This document shows, piece after piece, positions 33,958 to 42,618 of a stretch of 64,000 bases of DNA (the first letter of the stretch is position 1; each line of letters opens with the position of its first letter). Under the pieces are notes generated by a model. The model saw nothing but the letters and a program-made list of their open reading frames with translations, did not search any database and was not told the origin of the DNA. The position numbers were made by a program, and so were the translations under genes. The stretch covers positions 60,357-124,356 of the forward strand of contig CACNUQ010000003.1 of the NCBI GenBank assembly GCA_902623685.1, read 5' to 3'. Source of the stretch: an uncultured SAR86 cluster bacterium. GTDB lineage: Bacteria; Pseudomonadota; Gammaproteobacteria; Magnimaribacterales; D2472.

Positions 33958-34649
33958 GATTTTTGGAGAGCTATTATATCTGAAATACCTTCTGAGGCGG
34001 ATTCAAGCATTTCATCAAGCTGGTTTTTTGTAAAAGAATTTTTTTCAGCTGTGCCTTGGATTTCTATGATGCCCCCATTTTCGGTCATAACCACATTTAA
34101 ATCTGTATCGGCAGAGCTATCTTCCTCATAATCTAAATCCAAAAGTGGAAAGCCATCTTTTAATCCAATAGAAATTGCCGCGACGTGTTCTTTGATTGCT
34201 CTTTGATCATCATGTGAGTTTTTAATAGCAGCAAATAATGCAACGCAAGCACCTGATATGGATGCAGTTCTTGTTCCACCGTCTGCCTGTATTACATCGC
34301 AATCAATATTAATTGTTTTATCTTTTAAATATTTTAAATCAACAGCTTGCCTTAGTGACCTGCCTATCAATCTTTGAATTTCCATCGTCCTTCCGCTTTG
34401 TTTGCCTCTTGCAGCTTCTCTATTCATTCTTTCATGAGTTGAGCGAGGCAGCATTCCATATTCAGCAGTAATCCACCCCTCATTTGAACCACGCATCCAT
34501 CTGGGAACATGATTTTCGATACTTGCAGTGCAAATAACATGCGTATCTCCAAATTTTATAAGAGCTGAACCTTCAGCATGTTTATTGACCCCAACTTCAA
34601 TCTTTAGAGGCCTCATTTCATTATTTGACCTATTATTTTTTCTTGTCAT
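33945..34649 (-). CDS. rph: Ribonuclease PH
   Basis: RNase PH is a phosphorolytic exonuclease that trims tRNA 3' ends. The 234-aa protein has [54 protein letters not shown] and [19 protein letters not shown], with the phosphate-binding Arg residues. The length is normal, so it is not the truncated form of E. coli K-12. It is first in an rph-pyrE-ribE run and divergent from the amidohydrolases. Confidence 0.96.
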   Translation of the reverse strand: MTRKNNRSNNEMRPLKIEVGVNKHAEGSALIKFGDTHVICTASIENHVPRWMRGSNEGWITAEYGMLPRSTHERMNREAARGKQSGRTMEIQRLIGRSLRQAVDLKYLKDKTINIDCDVIQADGGTRTASISGACVALFAAIKNSHDDQRAIKEHVAAISIGLKDGFPLLDLDYEEDSSADTDLNVVMTENGGIIEIQGTAEKNSFTKNQLDEMLESASEGISDIIALQKSCLA

Positions 34650-34707
34650 ATAAATATTATATCTCTTTAAATGGTCCTATAATCTTTTATGAAGAGGAAA
34701 ATCTACG

Positions 34708-36111
34708 ATGACAAATAAATTTTTTTTACCTTCTCTACTTTTTATCTTAGTAAGTTGCTCTGAAAGTTTTGATATTGATGTTTCATTTGGATCATCAGAT
34801 TCTGTCTATCAAGGAATTGATAATGCATTCGAGTCAACATATATCCCAATGTATTCGCAACCAGTTCTTTTTAGGTCAGCTAACATTTACGATGGTCTTG
34901 GTGGTGAATTCTTAGACTATGATCTGCTTCTTTCAGATGGAGTGATTAAGGAAATTAGTAAATCTATTTCAGCTCCAGGAGTCTTTGTTATAGATGCAAC
35001 TGATAAGTGGATCACTCCAGGCATCATTGATATTCACTCGCACATGGGAGTTTATTCTGCCCCGGGAGTATCTACAAGTTCTGATGGGAATGAAGCAACC
35101 TCTCCAGTAACTGCCGAGGTTTGGGCAGAGCATTCACTGTGGACTCAAGATCCTCAATTTGCTTTAGCACTCAAGGGAGGGGTGACTACTTTTCACGTTT
35201 TACCTGGATCTGCGAATTTATTTGGGGGCAGAGGCGCAACTTTTAAAAATATTTCCCGGAATACCATTCAGGCCATGAAATTTCCTGGCGCACCACATTC
35301 GTTAAAGATGGCTTGTGGCGAGAATCCAAAAAGGGTTTATGGTAATCGCAGACAATCTCCCTCAACAAGAATGGGAAATATGGCAGGTTATAGAAGTGCA
35401 TGGATAGATGCAGTTGAATACGCTGACAGAATGAATGAAACTAATGAAGATCGTCGGCCAAAAAGAGATTTAGCTTTAGACACTTTGATGGGCGTCTTAA
35501 ACGGTGAAATTTTAGTTCAAAATCATTGTTATAGAGCTGATGAGATGGCTATGATGATTGAACTATCAAAAGAATTTGATTATAAAATTACTGCTTTTCA
35601 TCATGCTGTTGAAGCTTATAAAATAGCAGATCTTTTAGCAGATGAAGGAATTTGTGCAGCATTGTGGGCTGACTGGTGGGGCTTCAAGCATGAAGCATAT
35701 GATATGGTGCAGGCGAATGTTGCGATTGTTGATCAAGCCCGTAATGGAACCGGTTGTGCAATTGTGCACTCTGATGACCCAGTTGGAATTCAGCATCTCA
35801 ATGAAGAAGCAGCCAAGGCTATGGCTGCAGGCAATAGGGCTGGCTTCAATATTTCGAAAGCTCACGCAATGCGCTGGATAACAAGTAATCCTGCTAAAGC
35901 CGCTGGCATAATTGACCAAACAGGAAGCATTGAAATTGGTAAAGATGCTGACATAGTCCTCTGGTCTGGTGATCCTTTTAGCGTTTATTCAAAAGCTGAA
36001 AAAGTTTTAATTGACGGAGCTATGGCATTCGATATTAACGATCCTAAAATTCAACCAATTACTGATTTTGATTTAGGAATTATTCAACCACAAAAAAATA
36101 GGATTCAGTAA
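34708..36111 (+). CDS. Exported amidohydrolase, probable lipoprotein, intact HxH
   Basis: This 467-aa amidohydrolase superfamily protein has a signal peptide ending in a lipobox-like LVSCSES (Cys17). The metal motif HSHMG follows TPGIIDI near residue 110, with further ligands plausible in CGENP, HCYRADE, FHHAVE and VHSDDP. The C-terminal GSIEIGKDADIVLWSGDPF closes the composite beta-domain. It is related to imidazolonepropionase-like and periplasmic amidohydrolases; the substrate is unknown. It is followed one base later by a paralogue with a degenerate metal site, suggesting a paired complex. Confidence 0.88.
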   Translation: MTNKFFLPSLLFILVSCSESFDIDVSFGSSDSVYQGIDNAFESTYIPMYSQPVLFRSANIYDGLGGEFLDYDLLLSDGVIKEISKSISAPGVFVIDATDKWITPGIIDIHSHMGVYSAPGVSTSSDGNEATSPVTAEVWAEHSLWTQDPQFALALKGGVTTFHVLPGSANLFGGRGATFKNISRNTIQAMKFPGAPHSLKMACGENPKRVYGNRRQSPSTRMGNMAGYRSAWIDAVEYADRMNETNEDRRPKRDLALDTLMGVLNGEILVQNHCYRADEMAMMIELSKEFDYKITAFHHAVEAYKIADLLADEGICAALWADWWGFKHEAYDMVQANVAIVDQARNGTGCAIVHSDDPVGIQHLNEEAAKAMAAGNRAGFNISKAHAMRWITSNPAKAAGIIDQTGSIEIGKDADIVLWSGDPFSVYSKAEKVLIDGAMAFDINDPKIQPITDFDLGIIQPQKNRIQ

Positions 36112-36112
36112 C

Positions 36113-37357
36113 ATGAAAGGATTCTCAAAAAACATATTGTTACTTTTTCTTACAGTTCATGTTTCATCAGAAACCATTTTGCTTAAGGGTGGTTTGGTTC
36201 ATTTAGGTAATGGAGAGCCTGCAACACCCAAAGATATTTTAATTTCCGATAATAGAATTGCTAGCGTTGGTAAGAACTTAATAATTGATGGCAACACAAG
36301 AGTTATTGAGGTGAATGGATTGCCTGTTACTCCTGGATTGATTTCCCCAATGAGTAATTTAGGGATAGTTGAAATTAACTCCTTAGATGTAACTCGTGAT
36401 GATGAATCAAACATTTTAAGCGCAGGTTTTAGTATTTTTAATGCGTTTAATCCAAATTCTACCGGTATTCCCTGGAATAGAAGCAATGGAGTTACCAGTG
36501 CGATTAGTACTCCAAGCACATCATTTTTTCCAATTTTTGGTCTTGGGTCTTATTTTGTTCTTGATGGGAGTCTTAAAGTCAAAGGTTCTAAAGATATAGC
36601 TATGTTTGGGAGATTAGGTAGCTCTAATGAGTCACGTGCAGAAACTTTAGCAATTCTCGAATCATTACTAGAAATAGGAAGATTATTAGAAAATTCAACC
36701 GTCGATGAAATTTTAAATATGACTTTGGCTGAAAAATTAGAACTTCAGTCAGCAGATATTATTGCTCTAGGCAAAGTTGTCAATGGCGGTATGCCATTTG
36801 TTTTAGAAACAAATAGAGCAGTGGACATCTTGCAAGCATTATCCATAAAGCAAAAGTATTCTTTGAATCTTGTCCTGGCAAGCGTAGAGGAAGCCCCGAT
36901 GGTCTTAGATGAACTCAAAGAAAGTAATACTCCGGTAATAATAGATCCTATGGATAACATTCCTAACTCATTTGATGAGCTTGGATCCAGCTTGAATCTT
37001 GGAAAGATCCTTGATGAGGCGGGCATTTCAATTATGTTCAGCACTCAAAGAAGTCATAACTATCACCTTATGAGACAAGGGTCAGGAAATGCAGTTGCTC
37101 ATGGAATGTCTTATGAAACTGCAATACAAGGTATGACAGATACAGTTGCGAAAACCTTCCAGCTTAATGACAGAGGATCAATTGAATCTGGGAAATTTGC
37201 AGATATTATTGTTTGGGATGGAGACCCACTAGAGCCTTCATCTTTTCCTAAAATTGTAATGATTGAGGGAGAACTGCAAGATTTAACTTCACGATCTTCT
37301 AAATTAACTGAAAGGTATACCAATAGTGAAGATAAGCCTTCTTCTTACAAGCATTAG
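36113..37357 (+). CDS. Exported amidohydrolase-like paralogue lacking the HxH metal motif
   Basis: This 414-aa protein has a signal peptide (to about HVSS) and the amidohydrolase frame: LLKGGLVHLGNGEPATP, TPGLI near residue 75 and GSIESGKFADIIVWDGDPLE near the end. Where its partner has DIHSH it reads SPMSN, so both metal-binding His of strand 1 are missing, and other expected ligands are not evident. It may be catalytically inactive or metal-poor and act as a structural or regulatory subunit of the adjacent enzyme. The two genes are separated by one base. Confidence 0.85.
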   Translation: MKGFSKNILLLFLTVHVSSETILLKGGLVHLGNGEPATPKDILISDNRIASVGKNLIIDGNTRVIEVNGLPVTPGLISPMSNLGIVEINSLDVTRDDESNILSAGFSIFNAFNPNSTGIPWNRSNGVTSAISTPSTSFFPIFGLGSYFVLDGSLKVKGSKDIAMFGRLGSSNESRAETLAILESLLEIGRLLENSTVDEILNMTLAEKLELQSADIIALGKVVNGGMPFVLETNRAVDILQALSIKQKYSLNLVLASVEEAPMVLDELKESNTPVIIDPMDNIPNSFDELGSSLNLGKILDEAGISIMFSTQRSHNYHLMRQGSGNAVAHGMSYETAIQGMTDTVAKTFQLNDRGSIESGKFADIIVWDGDPLEPSSFPKIVMIEGELQDLTSRSSKLTERYTNSEDKPSSYKH

Positions 37358-37364
37358 CTTGATA

Positions 37365-37808
37365 TTAACTAAGAAATTCTTTAATCAGCTTGCTGACAAT
37401 CGACATATCGGCTTTCCCTTCAAAAATAGGCTTGAGGTGCCCCATAAGCTTGCCCATATCTTTCATGCTTTCAGCAGACACAGCTGCAATTCCATCTTGA
37501 ACTAGTTTACTTATTTCTTCTTCTGATAATTGCTCTGGTAAGTATTTTAATATTACATTCAGTTGCTCTTCCTCAGTAGCAACTAAGTCTTCTCTTCCGC
37601 CACTTTTAAATTGTTCTATTGAGTCCCTACGTTGTTTAACGTTTTTATTTATTAAATTAGATATTTTTGCATCATCAGCCTCAACTTTTTCATCGATTTC
37701 AAACTTTTTAATGTCTGATATCAACATTCTCAAAGTATCACGCGTAACAACGTCCTTACTGAGCATTGCAGCTTTTAAATCTTGATTAATTGTGTCTAGA
37801 AGGGACAA
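37365..37808 (-). CDS. YqeY/GatB-like C-terminal domain protein
   Basis: This 147-aa YqeY family protein resembles the tRNA-binding tail domain of GatB. Typical features are the N-terminal DLKAAMLSKD-RDTLRML, EQFKSGGREDL and YLPEQLSEEEI, with the end MGKLMGHLKPIFEGKADM. The role is uncertain; tRNA-dependent amidation has been suggested for the family. It directly follows rpsU, as in Pseudomonas-type rpsU-yqeY-dnaG clusters, but dnaG is absent here. Confidence 0.92.
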   Translation of the reverse strand: MSLLDTINQDLKAAMLSKDVVTRDTLRMLISDIKKFEIDEKVEADDAKISNLINKNVKQRRDSIEQFKSGGREDLVATEEEQLNVILKYLPEQLSEEEISKLVQDGIAAVSAESMKDMGKLMGHLKPIFEGKADMSIVSKLIKEFLS

Positions 37809-37809
37809 A

Positions 37810-38028
37810 TTAGCGATACGATCGTTGCCTAGAGAAACTAAATTTTCTATTGGTTTTATGAGCGCGCTTTATAGCAGCTGCCATTTTTCTCTTTCTAACA
37901 GCTGTTGGCTTTTCATAAAATTCTCTTGCACGAATTTCAGGAACTATTGCAGCTTTTTCACAAGCACGTTTGAATTTTCTAAGACCAACGTCGAAGTATT
38001 CTGTATCTTTTATTATTATAGAAGGCAT
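37810..38028 (-). CDS. rpsU: 30S ribosomal protein S21
   Basis: This 72-aa basic protein matches S21 in length and sequence: N-terminal [16 protein letters not shown]-like [13 protein letters not shown] and the Arg-rich tail. S21 helps base-pairing of the Shine-Dalgarno during initiation. It is divergent from tsaD across only about 50 bases and is followed after one base by yqeY. Confidence 0.97.
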   Translation of the reverse strand: MPSIIIKDTEYFDVGLRKFKRACEKAAIVPEIRAREFYEKPTAVRKRKMAAAIKRAHKTNRKFSFSRQRSYR

Positions 38029-38078
38029 AATTGCGTTGTAGTTTATTCTTTTTATGGAGGGAATGCAAAAAACTTTTT

Positions 38079-39077
38079 ATGATTACGTTAGGTATTGAAA
38101 CTTCATGCGATGAGACTGCGATAGCCTTGTTTGACTCAGATAAAGGTTTAGTTGGCGAGGCAGTTTTTTCTCAAATAGATATTCATGCTGAATATGGTGG
38201 AGTCATACCTGAGTTAGCTTCCAGGGATCATTGTCAAAAAATAATATATATTTTCAGACAAGCATTAGGAGATATTGCGCCTAACTCAATAGATCAAATT
38301 GCTTACACAGCAGGACCAGGTTTGCTTGGTACCCTGCTTATCGGAGAAAATTTCGCCCAAGGCCTCGCTCTTTCTTTAAATAAACCATTAATACCTGTTA
38401 ATCATCTTGAGGGTCATTTGGTTGCACCATTTTTGAGTGGCGATAAATTGGATTTTCCCTTTTTAACACTTTTAGTTTCTGGTGGTCATTCATTGATTGT
38501 TGATGTGAGAAATCTAGATGATTACAAAATTCTTGGCCAATCTAGAGATGATGCAGTTGGCGAAGCATTTGATAAAGTTGCTAAACTTCTCGGTTTGGGT
38601 TATCCCGGCGGTCCTGAAATAGAAAAGATGGCACAGAAAGGTGATCCAAAAAAATTTACTTTTCCCCAGCCAATGTTAAATAGTAACGATTACGATTTTA
38701 GTTTTAGTGGTTTGAAAACTGCTGTCCTATATGCCGTTCAAGATTTAGACAACATTACCGATGAAATAAAAGCAGATATCTGTGCATCATTCCAGCATGC
38801 AGCTACTGAGGTATTAGTAAAAAAAATATCGAAAGCTATAGAAGACACTGGAAGAGAGGGAATTATCTTGGCAGGAGGTGTTGCAGCTAATAAAATTCTT
38901 AGAAAAAAGATGACAGATTTGCAAGGATCATTAAATATAAAGGTTTTATATCCACCACTAGCTCATTGTACGGATAATGCTGCAATGATTGCATACTTAG
39001 GCAGTCTTAAAACCAATGGAGCAACTCGAAAATTTAATTCTTATGCTAGACCTCGCTGGCCTTTAGAAACAAACTAA
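38079..39077 (+). CDS. tsaD: tRNA N6-adenosine threonylcarbamoyltransferase TsaD
   Basis: TsaD transfers the threonylcarbamoyl group to A37 of ANN-decoding tRNAs. The track ORF begins 16 codons too early; MITLGIETSCDET at 38079 is the universal start (332 aa). The metal site HLEGH, the nucleotide-binding LVSGGHS, and AGGVAANK are present. It is divergent from rpsU, as in most gammaproteobacteria, and followed by folB with a 1-base gap. Confidence 0.97.
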   Translation: MITLGIETSCDETAIALFDSDKGLVGEAVFSQIDIHAEYGGVIPELASRDHCQKIIYIFRQALGDIAPNSIDQIAYTAGPGLLGTLLIGENFAQGLALSLNKPLIPVNHLEGHLVAPFLSGDKLDFPFLTLLVSGGHSLIVDVRNLDDYKILGQSRDDAVGEAFDKVAKLLGLGYPGGPEIEKMAQKGDPKKFTFPQPMLNSNDYDFSFSGLKTAVLYAVQDLDNITDEIKADICASFQHAATEVLVKKISKAIEDTGREGIILAGGVAANKILRKKMTDLQGSLNIKVLYPPLAHCTDNAAMIAYLGSLKTNGATRKFNSYARPRWPLETN

Positions 39078-39078
39078 C

Positions 39079-39426
39079 ATGAAAGACATTATTTATATAA
39101 AAGATTTAAGAGTTCAAACGATTATTGGAATCTTTGGATGGGAAAGGGAGGTAAGACAAGAAGTTAGTATTGATTTAGAAATTTCTTTTGATTGCAAAAA
39201 AGCTGCAAAAACTGACTCTATAGAAGACACCATTGACTATAAAAAGATTACAAAAAGTATTATCAAGTTTGTTGAAGAGTCCTCATTTCAGCTTCAAGAA
39301 TCTCTAGCAGAGGGAATTGCCAAACTCGTTAAGGATCAATATAAAAGCTCATCTATCAAGTTGAGGATCTCCAAACCGGGTGCGTTACGACATGCTGAAG
39401 ATGTTGGGGTCATCATTCATAGGTAA
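39079..39426 (+). CDS. folB: Dihydroneopterin aldolase
   Basis: FolB cleaves dihydroneopterin in folate synthesis. The 115-aa protein has IYIKDLRVQTIIGIFGWERE at the start, DTIDYKKITKSI, and a C-terminal LRISKPGALRHAEDVGV with the catalytic Lys and substrate-binding region. It shares one base with folK, and the order tsaD-folB-folK is common in gammaproteobacteria (often with plsY between). Confidence 0.94.
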   Translation: MKDIIYIKDLRVQTIIGIFGWEREVRQEVSIDLEISFDCKKAAKTDSIEDTIDYKKITKSIIKFVEESSFQLQESLAEGIAKLVKDQYKSSSIKLRISKPGALRHAEDVGVIIHR

Positions 39427-39803
39427 TGAAATACTTTCTTTCCCTTGGAAGCAATATTGAGCCTAAGAAAAATTTAGATTTAGCTATTGGCGCTCTTGGT
39501 AAAATTCTTGATGAAATGAATTGCTCTGCAATATATCAGACAAAAGCAGAAGGTTTTGAGGGCGAAGATTTCTTGAATCTTGTTATTTCTGGAAATTCCT
39601 CTTTATCTTTTAAATCTCTTAATAAAAAGCTGAAGTCAATTGAAGATATAACTGGTCGAGATAGAGAAGCTCCCAAATTTTCTGCTAGAACTCTCGACAT
39701 TGATATAGTTCTACAATTAAACGATAAAGAGGAGATACTCTTTGAAAGTGATGAAATTTCTAAATATAGTTTTGTTTCCGAGCCATTAAAGGAACTGTTA
39801 TAG
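39426..39803 (+). CDS. folK: 2-amino-4-hydroxy-6-hydroxymethyldihydropteridine pyrophosphokinase (short form)
   Basis: FolK pyrophosphorylates 6-hydroxymethyl-dihydropterin before dihydropteroate synthesis. The N-terminal LSLGSNIEPKKNL and the signature DREAPKFSARTLDIDIVL are clear. At 125 aa it is shorter than the E. coli enzyme (159 aa), with a trimmed C-terminus, in keeping with the compact genome. It ends 2 bases before the convergent APH-family gene. Confidence 0.92.
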   Translation: MKYFLSLGSNIEPKKNLDLAIGALGKILDEMNCSAIYQTKAEGFEGEDFLNLVISGNSSLSFKSLNKKLKSIEDITGRDREAPKFSARTLDIDIVLQLNDKEEILFESDEISKYSFVSEPLKELL

Positions 39804-39805
39804 AT

Positions 39806-40879
39806 TTATTTGTAGTTCTTTTCCACTAAATCCCATGCAGCTTCCGCTAATGGAGCTACCTGATTACCTCTTTCTTCTGCATGTTTGCTTGCTGCTGTTC
39901 CGTCTCTTACCCTGCCCATAATGCCTTGAAGGATTCCTGCAAGCTTAAAAATATTAAATATCGTATAGAACTCCCAGTGCTCATCTAGCTTTTTACCCGT
40001 ATGTTTAGAATACATATTTATGTATTCCTCTTCAGTAGGTATTCCATTTTCACTGCAAAATTTTTGATCAGCTAATTGCGGTATGTTTCTCCAGCTAATG
40101 CAATGATAATTAAAATCAGCAATAGGATGTCCTAGCGTTGAAAGCTCCCAGTCAAGGACGCCCATAACATTATTGCTAGCATTAAAGACCATGTTATCAA
40201 GCCTGTAATCTCCATGAACGATTGATGTTTCATCTTCGTCAGGAATGTTTAGTGGCAGCCAATCGATTAAATTATTCATAGCCGAAATGTTCTCTGTTTC
40301 TGAGGCCAGATATTGCTTTGTCCATCTTGAAACCTGTCTTGCAATGTAATTTCCAGGTTTACCATAATTAGATAGCCCAACATTGTCATAATTAACTTTA
40401 TGCAATTCAGCAATCACCTTATTCTTGCTTGCATAAATCTCTGTTCTTTCTTTCGGAGATTTATCTGCTAACAATAGATCCCAATAGATACTTCCATCTA
40501 GGAAATCCATTACAAAAAAAGAAGTCCCGATAACATCTTCATCTTCACAAAGACCATAGGTTTTGGGAACAGGTACCTCGGTATTTTGAAGAGCTGTTAT
40601 AACTTTATATTCTCTATCAACCGCATGAGCAGATGGGAGCAAAATTCCTGGAGGTTTTCTTCGCAAAACAAATTCCTGACCCTCTGAGGTGATCTTATAG
40701 GTTGGATTTGATTGTCCACCTTTAAACTGAGCTATTTTCTCTATCTTGCCAGCAGAAGGAACATTGTCTCCAAACCACTCTTGAAGTCTTTTTTCATCAA
40801 ACTTTAGGTTTTCAGCCACCTCTTTAGTGCCTGAAAAAATTTCCGTATTTTCCGCATTATTTGAACTAATATCACTCAT
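39806..40879 (-). CDS. Phosphotransferase family protein (APH fold, ACAD10-like)
   Basis: This 357-aa kinase-fold protein belongs to the aminoglycoside-phosphotransferase family, ACAD10/11-like branch. The catalytic Brenner motif is VHGDYRLDNMVF, followed by the metal motif VLDWELSTLGHP; FKGGQSNPTYKI and FVLRRKPPG form the ATP-binding lobe. In eukaryotic ACAD11 this domain phosphorylates 4-hydroxyacyl-CoAs for catabolism, so a role in hydroxy-fatty-acid use is possible but unproven here. It ends a long minus-strand operon and overlaps the upstream SDR by one base. Confidence 0.85.
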   Translation of the reverse strand: MSDISSNNAENTEIFSGTKEVAENLKFDEKRLQEWFGDNVPSAGKIEKIAQFKGGQSNPTYKITSEGQEFVLRRKPPGILLPSAHAVDREYKVITALQNTEVPVPKTYGLCEDEDVIGTSFFVMDFLDGSIYWDLLLADKSPKERTEIYASKNKVIAELHKVNYDNVGLSNYGKPGNYIARQVSRWTKQYLASETENISAMNNLIDWLPLNIPDEDETSIVHGDYRLDNMVFNASNNVMGVLDWELSTLGHPIADFNYHCISWRNIPQLADQKFCSENGIPTEEEYINMYSKHTGKKLDEHWEFYTIFNIFKLAGILQGIMGRVRDGTAASKHAEERGNQVAPLAEAAWDLVEKNYK

Positions 40880-41604
40880 TATAGAGATTTGCCTCCATCT
40901 ACATTTAGTACTTGTCCAGTTACATATTCAGCTTCAGATAAATATATTGCAGCATCTGCAATATCTTTTTCATTTCCCATCCTAGACATGGGTATTAATT
41001 TAATAATGTTATCCTTTTGTTCTTTTGTCCAAGTAACATTAGGCGGCTCAAGAATAGCTCCAGGAGCGATTGCATTGACTCTAATATCAGGAGCTAACTC
41101 TTTGGCTAATGATTGTGTGATTGTTTGAAGGCCTGACTTTGCTGCAAGATAAATGGAATGATTCGTTAAAGCTTTATTAACATTAATATCAGTAATATTA
41201 ATAATAAATCCTTTATTTTTTCTTAGTGTCTCACATAAGAACTGAGTCAAGAAGAGAGGAGCCTTTAAATTACTTCCCATCAAAGCTTCCCAGTGCTCTT
41301 CAGAAAAAGATCCCATTGGTGTTGGATAAAATGTTGACGCATTATTTATCAATCCATCAATCCTTCCGCTTAATGAAAGTGCGGTTTCTGCAAGCTTTAG
41401 AACATCTTCTGCATTATCAAGATTTGCTTGAATTATAAAAGCACTATTTTTTCTTTGTGCATTCATCTCATCAGCCAAAGACTGAGCATCTTCGATTGAG
41501 TTATTGTAATGAATGATAATATTCCAGCCTTTTTTAAAGAATGATAGGGCCATTTCTTTCCCAACCCTTTTTGCAGCACCAGTAATTAGAATAGTCTGAT
41601 TCAT
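40879..41604 (-). CDS. Pteridine reductase-like SDR (FolM/PTR1 type)
   Basis: This 241-aa SDR has the cofactor motif TGAAKRVGKEMA (the TGxxxRxG variant typical of pteridine reductases), NNASTFYPTP, and the active site Tyr-Lys in IYLAAKSGLQ. PTR1/FolM enzymes reduce dihydrobiopterin, dihydromonapterin or dihydrofolate using NADPH. The nearby folB and folK on the other strand strengthen a pterin role. The canonical Ser is replaced by Asp in NITDINVNKA, as known for PTR1-like enzymes. It overlaps cca by 4 bases. Confidence 0.85.
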   Translation of the reverse strand: MNQTILITGAAKRVGKEMALSFFKKGWNIIIHYNNSIEDAQSLADEMNAQRKNSAFIIQANLDNAEDVLKLAETALSLSGRIDGLINNASTFYPTPMGSFSEEHWEALMGSNLKAPLFLTQFLCETLRKNKGFIINITDINVNKALTNHSIYLAAKSGLQTITQSLAKELAPDIRVNAIAPGAILEPPNVTWTKEQKDNIIKLIPMSRMGNEKDIADAAIYLSEAEYVTGQVLNVDGGKSL

Positions 41605-42617
41605 AAGATTCCTTTCAAAGTTTCATGATAAAGGAATTGTTTTTTATGGGAAACTTCAGAGGCAGGAATATTAGCAAGACAAGAAAAGTCAATTTCCAAT
41701 ACAGACTTAAATATTTTTTCTAAATAACTTTTATGATCTCGCAAACAGTTATATTTTTTAATTTCTTCTAAAGTCTCAAAGTTTCTATTAATGCTCATTT
41801 TTTCAATGAGTTTCAACTTACCTTGTGTATCATTACATTGAAAAAAATCTAATACTTGCCTTAATAGATCTTGAGTCTTTTGGAATGAATTGGGAATTGG
41901 AAGCAAATCAGATAGTTGAAAATTATTAACTCTTTGAATATCTGCCCATCTTAATTCCGGCGAACTACCATCACATGAAACCGTATTTAATTTTTTAAAC
42001 CATGGATCAGTTAATTTATGTTTAATTATTACCTCAAAGAACTTTTCTGGATGTTTGTTTTCAAGAGCTTTTTTAGTTTCCATCCAAACCCTCTCAGGAG
42101 AGAGCTCTTTTAGCTCCCTAGCATTTATAATTTTTTCAAAACAATCAACAGTTTCGCTGCAAACCTCAAAGTCAAAGAGATGATTGTATGATTTGAATCT
42201 AGCAAATCTAAGCACTCTCAGAGGATCCTCAACAAAAGCTGAGGAAGTATGCCTAAAAATCTTTTTTTCTACATCTAATTTCCCATTGAATGGATCAATA
42301 ATATTTCCATTCTTATCTTTGGCAATTGAATTAATTGTAAAGTCCCTTCGCTTAAGATCTTCCTCAAGAGTAACACTTGAGTCAAAGTAAAATTCAAAGC
42401 CTTTGTATCCAACACCAGATTTTTTTTCTGTTCTTGCAAGAGCATATTCTTCGTTTGTTTCAGGATGCAAAAATACCGGGAAATCTTTTCCAATTGGTTT
42501 AAATCCATCTTTTTCCATTTCTTCCGGACTAGAATTAACTACAACCCAATCCCTATCTTTTGGTTGAACTCCCATTAACTCATCCCTTACTGATCCACCT
42601 ACTTGAAATATTTCCAT
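41601..42617 (-). CDS. cca: CCA-adding tRNA nucleotidyltransferase, short form
   Basis: This enzyme adds or repairs the CCA end of tRNAs. The head domain has GGSVRDELMGVQPKDRDWVV with the catalytic DxD, and KRRDFTINSIA and DPLRVLRFARFK follow. At 338 aa it is shorter than the 412-aa E. coli enzyme; I see no HD phosphohydrolase motif in the C-terminal part, so it is probably a minimal synthetase. It lies between apaH and the pteridine reductase-like gene. Confidence 0.92.
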   Translation of the reverse strand: MEIFQVGGSVRDELMGVQPKDRDWVVVNSSPEEMEKDGFKPIGKDFPVFLHPETNEEYALARTEKKSGVGYKGFEFYFDSSVTLEEDLKRRDFTINSIAKDKNGNIIDPFNGKLDVEKKIFRHTSSAFVEDPLRVLRFARFKSYNHLFDFEVCSETVDCFEKIINARELKELSPERVWMETKKALENKHPEKFFEVIIKHKLTDPWFKKLNTVSCDGSSPELRWADIQRVNNFQLSDLLPIPNSFQKTQDLLRQVLDFFQCNDTQGKLKLIEKMSINRNFETLEEIKKYNCLRDHKSYLEKIFKSVLEIDFSCLANIPASEVSHKKQFLYHETLKGIL

Positions 42618-42618
42618 A

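Noticed and set aside
36199-37323. Three antisense ORFs (70-106 aa) within the second amidohydrolase gene
   Set aside because: They mirror the codon use of the sense gene and have no independent support.
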